Notes under the pieces: model-generated
Told to the model about the DNA's origin: nothing
What the model saw: the letters and a program-made list of their open reading frames with translations, nothing else
The model's database searches: none
Position numbers and translations under genes: made by a program
Shown here: positions 16,647-24,384 of the stretch, piece after piece
Layout: the number at the start of each line of letters is the position of its first letter
Numbering within the stretch: the first letter of the stretch is position 1
DNA from: Alphaproteobacteria bacterium
GTDB lineage: Bacteria > Pseudomonadota > Alphaproteobacteria > Micavibrionales > UBA2020
Reading direction: 5' to 3'
Length of the DNA: 51,898 nt
Assembly (NCBI GenBank): GCA_028817795.1
Contig: JAPPOU010000118.1
Coordinates: forward strand, 1 to 51,898

Positions 16647-17140
16647 ACCTGGAAAACATATTCAAAAACCCCCTGAAAGCACGGCAAAACGGCATTCTTC
16701 TTTTGGGGGAGATTTGCAAAGCTCCACAACATGGCTCAGCACGGTGCCTGCAGCTTATCGCGGCAGGCGCAAATACCAATATGAGGGGCGACCTTGACAG
16801 GACAGCCCTTATGTACGCCGCGCGAAACGGGTTGACTGAGATTATCGATGCTCTCATCGCGCAAGGTGCGCGCATTAATGCACAAGACTATAGCGGCATG
16901 ACACCGCTGATGCACGCTGCGGAAAACGGGCACACAAAAGCCGCCCTTGCCTTGATCGCACATGGGGCAGATACGACAATCAAAAGCAACCAAGAGATGA
17001 CAGCGCAAGAGATTGCCGACATTCTTGACCGGACGTCCCTTCGAAAAGCCTTGGTAGAACAACTCTTCACCACTGCCGCCGCAAAGGGCACGCCCTGCGC
17101 CCGCAAAATCCGCCGCCGGAAAATAGGGGCCACGCCATGA
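16643..17140 (+). CDS. Ankyrin-repeat protein with KIRR tail, array gene 4
   Basis: 165 residues, the shortest of the array. Begins in the ATGA overlap with gene 3. The cap (GILLLGEICKAP..ARCLQLIAAGANTN) is followed by only two full repeats (RTALMYAARNGLTEIIDALIAQG; GMTPLMHAAENGHTKAALALIAHG), a degenerate capping repeat (MTAQEIADILDRTS) and the tail LFTTAAAKGTPCARKIRRRK ending in IGATP. The DNA coding the tail (17099-17130) is identical over 32 bases to that of gene 5. Confidence 0.9.
   Translation: MNLENIFKNPLKARQNGILLLGEICKAPQHGSARCLQLIAAGANTNMRGDLDRTALMYAARNGLTEIIDALIAQGARINAQDYSGMTPLMHAAENGHTKAALALIAHGADTTIKSNQEMTAQEIADILDRTSLRKALVEQLFTTAAAKGTPCARKIRRRKIGATP
17099..17130 (+). repeat. 32-base direct repeat, copy A (gene 4/5 junction)
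   Basis: Identical over 32 bases to 17983-18014. It codes the A/R-K-I-R-R-R-K-I-G part of the tail and includes AGGGG, the likely ribosome site of the next gene. Related but diverged versions occur at every junction of the block (near 16610, 18665, 19371, 20390, 20990). Confidence 0.9.
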
Positions 17141-17165
17141 CACATGAAACACCACAGGAAAAAGG
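17135..17165 (+). repeat. 31-base direct repeat, copy A (start of gene 5)
   Basis: Identical to 21021-21051. Begins with CCATGA of the junction and codes MTHETPQEKG, the first ten residues of genes 5 and 10. Confidence 0.9.
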
Positions 17166-18024
17166 AAAGCAACTGCTTCATGAACTCGAAAAACAAGAGG
17201 CGTGGAACACAGAACGCTGCCTTAAGTTAATACAAGAAGGCGCCGATGTTAATATACAAGATAACAGTGGCAGGACTCCCCTAATATGGGCTGCATACAA
17301 AAACGAGACAGACATTGTCCGCGCTCTTCTCGACAATGGCGCGGATATCAATGCACCAAGTAAAGATGGCTGGACAGCGTTGCTGCACGCTCTGTCACGC
17401 AACAATATCGCATCCGCCCATATCCTGATCGAATGCGGCGCAGACCCCAATCTGCCAGACAACGCAGGATATACCGCCCTGATGCGCGCAGGCAAGAGAT
17501 CCCATACAGAAACCGTATGCGCCCTTCTGGATAAAGGCGCCAACATCAATGAACAAAACAACGATATGGGCAGGACAGCGCTGATAGAAACAGCGCTATA
17601 TGGCTCTACTGAAGCAACGCTTGCCCTTCTTGAACGTGGCGCAAATGTCAATATACAGGATCATCAAGGCTGGAATGCACTTATGTGTGCCACAGGAGAT
17701 GGTGATGCTGATAGGATTCACGCCCTGCTTAAACACGGCGCTGAAATAGATGTGCAAAACAAACATGGAGAAACAGCACTTATAAGTGCCCTGCAATCAA
17801 GAAACCTGGAAAACGCCCAGGCCCTGATAGAAGCCGGTGCCAACATCAACCTAAAAAACAAAGATGGTCACACAGCACAGGACATCGCCCGGCAAAAAGG
17901 ACATGATGACTTTGTTGAAATACACTACAAACGATATATCCAAAAAGTTTTCGCCGACGCCGCGAAAAAAGGCACCCCCCATGCCCGCAAAATCCGCCGC
18001 CGGAAAATAGGGGCAGCGCCATGA
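17137..18024 (+). CDS. Ankyrin-repeat protein with KIRR tail, array gene 5
   Basis: 295 residues, starting in the ATGA overlap with gene 4. The N-terminus MTHETPQEKG is identical, down to the bases, to that of gene 10. Cap (QLLHELEKQ..RCLKLIQEGADVNIQ), six ankyrin repeats (GRTPLIWAAYKNETDIVRALLDNG; GYTALMRAGKRSHTETVCALLDKG; GETALISALQSRNLENAQALIEAG) including one with an extra residue (NNDMGRTALIE), a capping repeat (GHTAQDIARQKGH) and the tail YIQKVFADAAKKGTPHARKI-RRRKIGAAP. Cytoplasmic by sequence. Confidence 0.9.
   Translation: MTHETPQEKGKQLLHELEKQEAWNTERCLKLIQEGADVNIQDNSGRTPLIWAAYKNETDIVRALLDNGADINAPSKDGWTALLHALSRNNIASAHILIECGADPNLPDNAGYTALMRAGKRSHTETVCALLDKGANINEQNNDMGRTALIETALYGSTEATLALLERGANVNIQDHQGWNALMCATGDGDADRIHALLKHGAEIDVQNKHGETALISALQSRNLENAQALIEAGANINLKNKDGHTAQDIARQKGHDDFVEIHYKRYIQKVFADAAKKGTPHARKIRRRKIGAAP
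17983..18014 (+). repeat. 32-base direct repeat, copy B (gene 5/6 junction)
   Basis: Second copy of the 32-base repeat, identical to 17099-17130; the two copies bracket gene 5 almost exactly, so recombination between them would delete or duplicate one gene and leave the frame and the overlap intact. Confidence 0.9.
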
Positions 18025-18701
18025 CCCCACAAGACAAAGGGCTACGGCTCATAGAGGAGGTTTGGCAGGTTCGCATTGGAGACAACACGTCTTTTTGCTT
18101 AAACCTGATAAAATACGGCGCAGACGTCAATACGCGCAACACAGCCGGGTGGAGTGCCCTTGCGCATGCTGCTGAAAACGGGCTTACCGACGTTGTGCTC
18201 GCTCTTCTTGACCACGGCGCGGACGTGAACGAAAAAACCAGAAGCAACTGGACACCGCTCATCTACGCAGCCAATGCCGGGCGCACAGATACGGTTTTGG
18301 CGCTTCTTGAACGCGGCGCACAGGTTAATACACAAAATGACATTGGCGGCACGGCACTGATACATGCGGCTGAAAATAATTTCCCACAAACTGTCATTGC
18401 CCTGCTTGAGAACGGCGCAAATATTAATGCGCATGACAAAAAAGAGTGGACGGCGCTCATGAACGCAGCGCGGCACGGGCACACAGAAACTGCCATGACC
18501 TTGATTGATTACGGCGCCGACATCACACTGAGACACATACACGGCAGCACAGCGCGAGATATTGCGCTAAAAAATAATCACACCACGCTTGCCGCACACA
18601 TCCATGAACGCCATATCAAAAAAACATTCTCCGCCGCCGCTGAAAAAGGCACGCCCCGCGCACATAAAATCCGCCGCCGAAAAACAGAGGCAGCGCCATG
18701 A
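18021..18701 (+). CDS. Ankyrin-repeat protein with KIRR tail, array gene 6
   Basis: 226 residues, starting in the ATGA overlap with gene 5. Cap (KGLRLIEEVWQ..SFCLNLIKYGADVN), four ankyrin repeats (GWSALAHAAENGLTDVVLALLDHG; NWTPLIYAANAGRTDTVLALLERG; GGTALIHAAENNFPQTVIALLENG; EWTALMNAARHGHTETAMTLIDYG), a capping repeat (STARDIALKNNH) and the tail HIKKTFSAAAEKGTPRAHKI-RRRKTEAAP. The tail differs from gene 7 by only a few residues. Confidence 0.9.
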   Translation: MTPQDKGLRLIEEVWQVRIGDNTSFCLNLIKYGADVNTRNTAGWSALAHAAENGLTDVVLALLDHGADVNEKTRSNWTPLIYAANAGRTDTVLALLERGAQVNTQNDIGGTALIHAAENNFPQTVIALLENGANINAHDKKEWTALMNAARHGHTETAMTLIDYGADITLRHIHGSTARDIALKNNHTTLAAHIHERHIKKTFSAAAEKGTPRAHKIRRRKTEAAP

Positions 18702-19408
18702 CGCAACCTATATTAACAGACGAAAACAGCCTGCGCTTTATCGCAGAGCTTCAAAGACAGGCAGCATACCGCAATATTGATCTATGCCTGCAGCTTATCA
18801 AGGGTGGCATGGACACACAAACGCCAGACAAACACGGCTTGACGGTGTTAATGCATGCCGCAGAGGCTGGCGAACTTAAATTGTCCTGTGCCTTGATAGA
18901 ATGTGGCGCCGACGTCAATGCACAGGACAAAAGCGGTGCGTCTGCCCTGATGCACGCCGCAGAATGTGGTCATAACGATATTATTTCCGTCTTGGCCACA
19001 CACGGCGCTAACGTTAACATGCAAGACAATGGAGGTTGGACGGCATTGATGTACGCTGTGAAGTTTCGCAACCCCCATTCTGCCATTGCCCTTATCAACC
19101 ATGGTGCAGATGTAAACCTTCAAAACAATAATGGTATGACCCCGCTCGCATGCGCAGTGCAGCACGGCTATGCCCATACGGCCCAGAAACTCATTAACTG
19201 CGGGGCGGACCCGATGATAAAGAACAAACATGGTAAAACAGCGATAGATATCGCCGCAAGGCCGGAAACACCCGGCCCCGACAAATTCCCGGAAACCCTT
19301 CTCGCCGCACGAAAAGCCTATATCAAAGAAACATTTGCCGCCGCCGCCGAAAAAGGCACGCCCCGCGCGCATAAAATCCGCCGCCCTAAAAGAGGGGCAG
19401 CGCCATGA
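18698..19408 (+). CDS. Ankyrin-repeat protein with KIRR tail, array gene 7
   Basis: 236 residues, starting in the ATGA overlap with gene 6. Cap (NSLRFIAELQRQ..DLCLQLIKGGMDTQ), four ankyrin repeats (GLTVLMHAAEAGELKLSCALIECG; GASALMHAAECGHNDIISVLATHG; GWTALMYAVKFRNPHSAIALINHG; GMTPLACAVQHGYAHTAQKLINCG), a capping repeat interrupted by a Pro-rich insert (IAARPETPGPDKFPETL) and the tail YIKETFAAAAEKGTPRAHKI-RRPKRGAAP. Confidence 0.9.
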   Translation: MTQPILTDENSLRFIAELQRQAAYRNIDLCLQLIKGGMDTQTPDKHGLTVLMHAAEAGELKLSCALIECGADVNAQDKSGASALMHAAECGHNDIISVLATHGANVNMQDNGGWTALMYAVKFRNPHSAIALINHGADVNLQNNNGMTPLACAVQHGYAHTAQKLINCGADPMIKNKHGKTAIDIAARPETPGPDKFPETLLAARKAYIKETFAAAAEKGTPRAHKIRRPKRGAAP

Positions 19409-20424
19409 GGTTTTTGGATACATTCAAGTCTCCCGCTGCCCGCAATGCCAAAGAAAAAGGAAAGGCTCTGCTGGAAGAATTGCGGAAAGACAAAACAACG
19501 CATGATCCGGCACAATGCCAAAAGCTGATTGCAGAGGGCGCAGATGTGAACATGCGGGATAAACACAGCATGACCCCGCTTTTACTGGCCGCATGGCGCG
19601 GCCATACCCGCGCCGCGATAGATCTTATAAAGCATGACGCAGACACCAGCATACGGGACAAGAACGGCGATGCGACGGCATTAATGATCGCAGCGCGGGA
19701 AGGAAACACAGATACAGCGCTTGCCCTCATTGAAAACGGCATGGACATAAACGAGAAAAACACGTACGGAAACACAGCACTCACACTGGCGACCAGCAAT
19801 GGCCATACCAGAACCGTTAACGCTTTAATCAACCAAGGCGCAGACATAAACGCCAGAGGTACGCATGGCCAAACATCTCTGATGCTGGCGATACGCTGGC
19901 GGTACGAAGGCATCGTTTCGGCGCTGCTGAAAAAGGGGGCTAACACCAACATCAAAGATTATGGCGGCATGACACCTTTGATGCTGACAGTAGAGAGGGG
20001 TGATATTAACACCGCCTGCCCTCTTCTTGAAAACGGCGCAGACGTCACAGCGAAAAATAAAGATGGAAACACAGCACAAGACATCGCCAAACAAAAAGGG
20101 CACCAAAGCCTTACCGAAGTCATGATGTATGGCGGCATTAACACACAAGACCGCCACGGCATGACGCCATTGATGTACGCCGCGCAAGCAGGCCATACGA
20201 GCGCTGCCTGTACATTAATAGCCCACGGCGCAAACCCGGATACACGTAATAAAAAAGGCCAAACAGCCCAAGAGATTGCCCAACACCATGGCAACACATT
20301 AATTGCTGTCGCCATCCCCCAATACCGCGCCGCATATATCAAAAAGACGTTTACAGATGTGGCAGAAAAGGGCACGCGCCGTTCCCGGAAAATCCGGCGA
20401 CCGAAGAGCACGGTAACACCATGA
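19405..20424 (+). CDS. Ankyrin-repeat protein with KIRR tail, array gene 8 (possible fusion)
   Basis: 339 residues, starting in the ATGA overlap with gene 7. N-terminus MRFLDTFK is followed by the cap (KGKALLEELRKD..QCQKLIAEGADVNMR). Five ankyrin repeats come next, then a capping-type repeat in the middle of the protein (GNTAQDIAKQKGH, about 220-235), which in the other array proteins appears only at the end, then one more full repeat (GMTPLMYAAQAGHTSAACTLIAHG), a second cap (GQTAQEIAQHHGN) and the tail YIKKTFTDVAEKGTRRSRKI-RRPKSTVTP. This looks like two neighbours joined in frame. Confidence 0.9.
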   Translation: MRFLDTFKSPAARNAKEKGKALLEELRKDKTTHDPAQCQKLIAEGADVNMRDKHSMTPLLLAAWRGHTRAAIDLIKHDADTSIRDKNGDATALMIAAREGNTDTALALIENGMDINEKNTYGNTALTLATSNGHTRTVNALINQGADINARGTHGQTSLMLAIRWRYEGIVSALLKKGANTNIKDYGGMTPLMLTVERGDINTACPLLENGADVTAKNKDGNTAQDIAKQKGHQSLTEVMMYGGINTQDRHGMTPLMYAAQAGHTSAACTLIAHGANPDTRNKKGQTAQEIAQHHGNTLIAVAIPQYRAAYIKKTFTDVAEKGTRRSRKIRRPKSTVTP

Positions 20425-21026
20425 CAAATACACAAACAGAAACCGGCAAGAAAAGCCAGCGCCTGATACGCGCCGTTAAAGATAGCCGGCCCGGTCACTA
20501 CACAGACCTGTGCATAGAACTCATCAAGGGCGGCGCTGATGTGAATATTCAGGACAATAGTGGCACGTCCGCTCTTTCTTATAGCGCACTCAACGGCCAC
20601 ACCGATATCGCCCTTGCCCTGATAGATCATGGTGCTGATGTGAACGCGCATGACAAACTTAGCCTGACACCACTCATGTATGCCGCCAGCAGTAACATGG
20701 ACAACACAGTCCTTGCCCTGATAAGTCGCGGCGCCAAGGTTAATGCCGCAACCAATGACGGCCAAACGGCGCTTATGTACGCTGCCTGGTCCGGCTTTCC
20801 CGAAGCGGCCTTTGTTCTAGTCGATCACGGCGCGGACCCTGCACAAAAAAACAACAACGGCCAGACAGCACAGGACCAAGCCCATCGAAGCAACAATTCC
20901 GACCTTGCCGTGCGCATCCACCAGCATCATGTCGCATATATCAAGAAAACCTTTGAAAAAGCGGCACAGTCAGGCACAACAAAGGCACGTAAAATCTGCC
21001 GCCGGAAAATAAAGGCCGCACCATGA
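20421..21026 (+). CDS. Ankyrin-repeat protein with KIRR tail, array gene 9
   Basis: 201 residues, starting in the ATGA overlap with gene 8. Cap (KSQRLIRAVKD..DLCIELIKGGADVNIQ), three ankyrin repeats (GTSALSYSALNGHTDIALALIDHG; SLTPLMYAASSNMDNTVLALISRG; GQTALMYAAWSGFPEAAFVLVDHG), a capping repeat (GQTAQDQAHRSNN) and the tail YIKKTFEKAAQSGTTKARKI-CRRKIKAAP. The tail has Cys in place of the first Arg of the K-I-R-R core, the only such change in the array. Confidence 0.9.
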   Translation: MTNTQTETGKKSQRLIRAVKDSRPGHYTDLCIELIKGGADVNIQDNSGTSALSYSALNGHTDIALALIDHGADVNAHDKLSLTPLMYAASSNMDNTVLALISRGAKVNAATNDGQTALMYAAWSGFPEAAFVLVDHGADPAQKNNNGQTAQDQAHRSNNSDLAVRIHQHHVAYIKKTFEKAAQSGTTKARKICRRKIKAAP

Positions 21027-21051
21027 CACATGAAACACCACAGGAAAAAGG
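21021..21051 (+). repeat. 31-base direct repeat, copy B (start of gene 10)
   Basis: Identical to 17135-17165. The bodies of genes 5 and 10 differ strongly after this point, so the start region appears to have been exchanged separately from the repeat bodies. Confidence 0.9.
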
Positions 21052-21616
21052 CCTGCACCTGATCGCGGAACTCAGGAAACCACGAAAAAAATGCGATACC
21101 ACCCTATGCTTGCAGTTGATCGACGACGGTGCCGCCCTTAATGCACAGGACAATGACGGGGGAACAGCCCTCATCCATGCCGCATGGAAGGGCCACACCG
21201 ATATCGTTCATACTCTCCTCGATAAAGGTGCAGCTATGGATGTGCAGGACAATGAAAAAAACACCGCCTTAATCTACGCAATATACCGTAACCACCCCAG
21301 CATCGCCCACGCCCTCCTCAACAAAGGCGCGGCCATGGATACACAGAACAATCACGGGAACACCGCCCTCATCTATGCAGTCTACCAGGAGCACACCGAT
21401 ATTTCCCACACCCTCCTCAATAAAGGCGCGGACGCAGGGCTGAAAACAAACGAGGGTAAAACCGCATGGGATATCGCAACGGAAAAGGGCTATCACGCCC
21501 TTGCCCAAATCATCCATGACTATCACACCCGCCAAACCTTCACTGCCGCTGCGGCTGCAGGTACAACACAACCACGCAAAATACGCCGTCCCGCCGCCAC
21601 ACGAAAATTACGTTAA
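21023..21616 (+). CDS. Ankyrin-repeat protein with KIRR tail, array gene 10 (last)
   Basis: 197 residues, starting in the ATGA overlap with gene 9 and ending with TAA, not an ATGA junction. Begins MTHETPQEKG like gene 5, but its body is closest to gene 1: CDTTLCLQLIDDGAALNAQD, LLDKGAAM, ADAGLKTN-x-GKTAWD-x-ATE and the tail TFTAAAAAG..PRKIRRP. Three ankyrin repeats plus cap. It keeps the K-I-R-R core even though no gene follows to need a ribosome site, which argues that the tail is conserved as protein. No terminator was seen in the 83 bases before the acyl-CoA dehydrogenase. Confidence 0.9.
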   Translation: MTHETPQEKGLHLIAELRKPRKKCDTTLCLQLIDDGAALNAQDNDGGTALIHAAWKGHTDIVHTLLDKGAAMDVQDNEKNTALIYAIYRNHPSIAHALLNKGAAMDTQNNHGNTALIYAVYQEHTDISHTLLNKGADAGLKTNEGKTAWDIATEKGYHALAQIIHDYHTRQTFTAAAAAGTTQPRKIRRPAATRKLR

Positions 21617-21699
21617 AAGCCCCACCGGTATCGCCCATTGCGGCACCGCGCCTTTGGTTTTATGCTGAACGCGGATTTTTACACAACCGGAGACTGGCC

Positions 21700-23373
21700 A
21701 TGCCCTATACCGCCCCCCTGAACGATATGCGTTTTGCGCTAAAGCACATCGCAAACATCAATGATTTTGCGGACGACGATATCGTTAATGCCGTTCTTGA
21801 TGAAGCGGGGCGCATTTCGCGGGACGTCTGGGCAGAAACAAACCGCGTGGGTGATACAAACCCACCGCAGTTAAAGGGCGATATCGTTGAAACACCCGCC
21901 GCGTTTAAAACTGCGTACAAGGCTTTTGCCGAAGGCGGCTGGGGCGGGCTTGTATGCCCGGAGCAATACGGCGGGCAAAACCTTCCCGCTGCGCTGGGCA
22001 TGGCGGTCAATGAAATGTGGCAGGCATCGAACCTTGCGCTCAGCCTTTGCCCCCTGCTGACGACAGCAGCGATTGAGGCGATTTTGCATCATGGCAACGA
22101 TGAACAAAAACAAAAATACCTGCCCAATCTTGTGTCCGGCGCATGGGCGGGCACGATGCACTTAACGGAACCGCAGGCGGGAACAGACCTTGCCGCCATT
22201 CGCACGGTTGCAAAAAAGAACGGCGATCATTACCTGCTGAAAGGCCAAAAAATATTCATCACATGGGGTGAACACGATTTTACGCCCAATATCATCCACC
22301 TTGTGCTAGCCCGTATTGACGGCCTGCCGGAGGGTAACGACGGGCTGGGCCTGTTTATCGTGCCCAAAATTCTGGATGATGGCACGCGCAATGACATCAA
22401 GGCCGTTTCGCTGGAACACAAGCTGGGCATTCACGGCTCGCCCACCTGTGTCATGGCCTATGGCGAAGACAACGGCGCGATCGGCTGGCTGGTCGGGGAA
22501 GAAGGCAAGGGCCTTCGCAATATGTTCACGATGATGAATAACGCCCGCATCGGCGTGGGCCTGCAGGGCGTTGCCCTTGCCGAAGCCGCAACACAACACG
22601 CCATTGCCTATGCCAAGGAGCGCGTGCAAGGAACAGCACTGGGCGATAAATCCGGCACACGCGTGCCCATTATCCAACACCCCGATGTGCGCCGGATGCT
22701 TTTGACCATGAAGGCTACCACCGAAGCGGCCCGCGCCCTCACGTATTATGCAGGCGGACAAATTGACCGCATGAACAAAGGCGATAAAGATGCCGCCACC
22801 CGCGTTAACCTGTTAACGCCACTGGTAAAAGCATGGGCGACCGACATGGCGGTAGATACCGCATCGCTGGGCGTACAGGTGCACGGCGGCATGGGCTTTA
22901 TCGAGGAAACAGGCGCTGCGCAATATTACCGCGATGCCCGTATTTTGCCGATTTACGAAGGCACGAACGGCATTCAATCCAACGATCTTGTCTTTCGCAA
23001 GGTCTTGCGTGATGGTGGGGCGGAAGCCAAAAAATTCATCGCGGAAACACGAGGGCTGGATAATACACTGGATGCGGCGGCAGATGCCGTATCGCAAGCG
23101 ACAGGCTGGATGCTCGCCACCGCCAAAAACGATATTGCTGGCGTTGCCTATGCGGCGCAGCCGTACCAACGCCAGTTTTCCCTGCTGGCCGCCGGGTTTG
23201 TCATGGCAAAGCTTGGCAAAGCGGCAGAAGCACAAAACGACAATACAGTACCGCATAAGGTAGCGGCAGCACGCTTTTTCCTCGACAGCCTTTTACCGCA
23301 CGTGCACGGCCTTGCCGCTGCTGCAACAGGCAAGGGAGATATTGCTGCCGCTGCTGCTGGCGATATCTTTTAA
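21700..23373 (+). CDS. Acyl-CoA dehydrogenase (DmdC-like)
   Basis: 557 residues, a little shorter than the usual 580-600. FAD enzyme that introduces a trans-2 double bond into an acyl-CoA. The start YTAPLNDMRFALKHI is typical of the DmdC-like branch of alphaproteobacteria. Seen in order: GGWGGLVCPEQYGGQNLP, the FAD/substrate loop MHLTEPQAGTDLAAIRTVA, FITWGEHDF, the middle beta domain, HGGMGFIEETGAAQYYRDARILPIYEGTNGIQ near 395-425, and a C-terminal helical domain. The real substrate is uncertain: 3-methylmercaptopropionyl-CoA or a medium/long fatty acyl-CoA. Starts 83 bases after the ankyrin array. Confidence 0.9.
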   Translation: MPYTAPLNDMRFALKHIANINDFADDDIVNAVLDEAGRISRDVWAETNRVGDTNPPQLKGDIVETPAAFKTAYKAFAEGGWGGLVCPEQYGGQNLPAALGMAVNEMWQASNLALSLCPLLTTAAIEAILHHGNDEQKQKYLPNLVSGAWAGTMHLTEPQAGTDLAAIRTVAKKNGDHYLLKGQKIFITWGEHDFTPNIIHLVLARIDGLPEGNDGLGLFIVPKILDDGTRNDIKAVSLEHKLGIHGSPTCVMAYGEDNGAIGWLVGEEGKGLRNMFTMMNNARIGVGLQGVALAEAATQHAIAYAKERVQGTALGDKSGTRVPIIQHPDVRRMLLTMKATTEAARALTYYAGGQIDRMNKGDKDAATRVNLLTPLVKAWATDMAVDTASLGVQVHGGMGFIEETGAAQYYRDARILPIYEGTNGIQSNDLVFRKVLRDGGAEAKKFIAETRGLDNTLDAAADAVSQATGWMLATAKNDIAGVAYAAQPYQRQFSLLAAGFVMAKLGKAAEAQNDNTVPHKVAAARFFLDSLLPHVHGLAAAATGKGDIAAAAAGDIF

Positions 23374-23375
23374 TC

Positions 23376-23801
23376 ATGCGCCCTTTTAAATGGGCCGCGC
23401 CTGCTGCATTGTTCTTGCTCTGCATCATGATCTGGCTGGGCGTGACCAAACAGCATTATTGCCTGATGCCGGGCAAAGAAAACCGCCTACTCTGCGTTAT
23501 CAGCCGCCATGCAGGTTATGCGCACATGACACGCGGCATGAATACGCACACAATTGCAGCGCTGGATGCTGCGACAACAGAGGCTGATATCCCTATACTT
23601 GCAAATATCTTGCATGGCCCGGACCGCGTTGCCGCTATGACCGCTGCCCGTGTCTTAAAAACAAAAGGACCACAAGGAACAGCGGCGCTTTTACAATCAT
23701 TTCACGCGGCACTCAACAGGAAAGATACGGTCTTTGCCATGTTTATCAATGAACATGGCGATCTTCGGCAGAAGATATACGGCACAGACCGTGCGCAATA
23801 A
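23376..23801 (+). CDS. Small membrane-anchored hypothetical protein
   Basis: 141 residues, two bases after the acyl-CoA dehydrogenase stop, so cotranscribed. One N-terminal membrane segment or uncleaved signal (WAAPAALFLLCIMIWLGV). The remainder has HEAT-like helices (IPILANILHGPDRVAAMTAARVLKTKGPQGTAALL). No family assigned. Two bases separate it from the convergent gene at 23804. Confidence 0.7.
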   Translation: MRPFKWAAPAALFLLCIMIWLGVTKQHYCLMPGKENRLLCVISRHAGYAHMTRGMNTHTIAALDAATTEADIPILANILHGPDRVAAMTAARVLKTKGPQGTAALLQSFHAALNRKDTVFAMFINEHGDLRQKIYGTDRAQ

Positions 23802-23803
23802 GA

Positions 23804-24313
23804 TTAAAGCGAAAAAGACGCATCAAAAAACTGCGGCACATCCGCCACAGGCGTGCGCTCCAGCGTCACCAAAACGCCGCGCACCGTCACATTCACGTCA
23901 TGCTCAAAAAAACCATCATCCTCAAAAATCCAGACCTTGCCAGTATAGCCAACAGCGCTACGCTTGACACGCAATTCGAACACCTTTCCAAGGCCGGAAA
24001 AATAGCACATGAACCTGACATAGGGGTTAATCAATTCATCTGTCAACGTCAACGGGGCGCGATCATTGCAAGCGTGCACGCTATGTTCATGGCCATCAAG
24101 ACGGGTGATGCTTTCATCTTCCAAACGCACATACCAGACAAAATCATGATTGTCCGGCACTGTCACGCGAATCAAATTCCCGAAATGATAAAAGGGAAGA
24201 CCAATGTCCTCAAAACGGCATGCTGCCGCATCCACATCACGCAAGCCGCCCAGACGGGACAAGGTTGGCAGTAACGCCTCTACCTCATGATCCTCCATCT
24301 GCCGCCACTTCAT
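23804..24313 (-). CDS. Hypothetical cytoplasmic protein
   Basis: 169 residues from the ATG at 24313, preceded by AAGGGGA at suitable spacing; the longer open frame to 24436 runs over the promoter side of holC and is unlikely. Beginning MKWRQMEDHEVEALLPTLSRLGGLRDVDAAACRFEDIG. Rich in aromatic and beta-prone segments (FVWYVRLEDESITRLDGHEH; VFELRVKRSAVGYTGKVWIF). No signal peptide or membrane segment, no recognised family. Divergent from holC. Confidence 0.65.
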   Translation of the reverse strand: MKWRQMEDHEVEALLPTLSRLGGLRDVDAAACRFEDIGLPFYHFGNLIRVTVPDNHDFVWYVRLEDESITRLDGHEHSVHACNDRAPLTLTDELINPYVRFMCYFSGLGKVFELRVKRSAVGYTGKVWIFEDDGFFEHDVNVTVRGVLVTLERTPVADVPQFFDASFSL

Positions 24314-24384
24314 ATTCGCAGGTCCCCTTGCGCTTTCGTTCACTCCGCGCCAATATAACGTGGAAACAGGAAAGATTCTATACA

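Noticed and set aside
12907..21616. Repeats at gene junctions as a CRISPR or integron array
   Set aside because: The spacing equals whole genes of 0.5-1 kb, the repeats are coding and all genes share the same frame logic; no attC-like fold, integrase or cas gene is seen.
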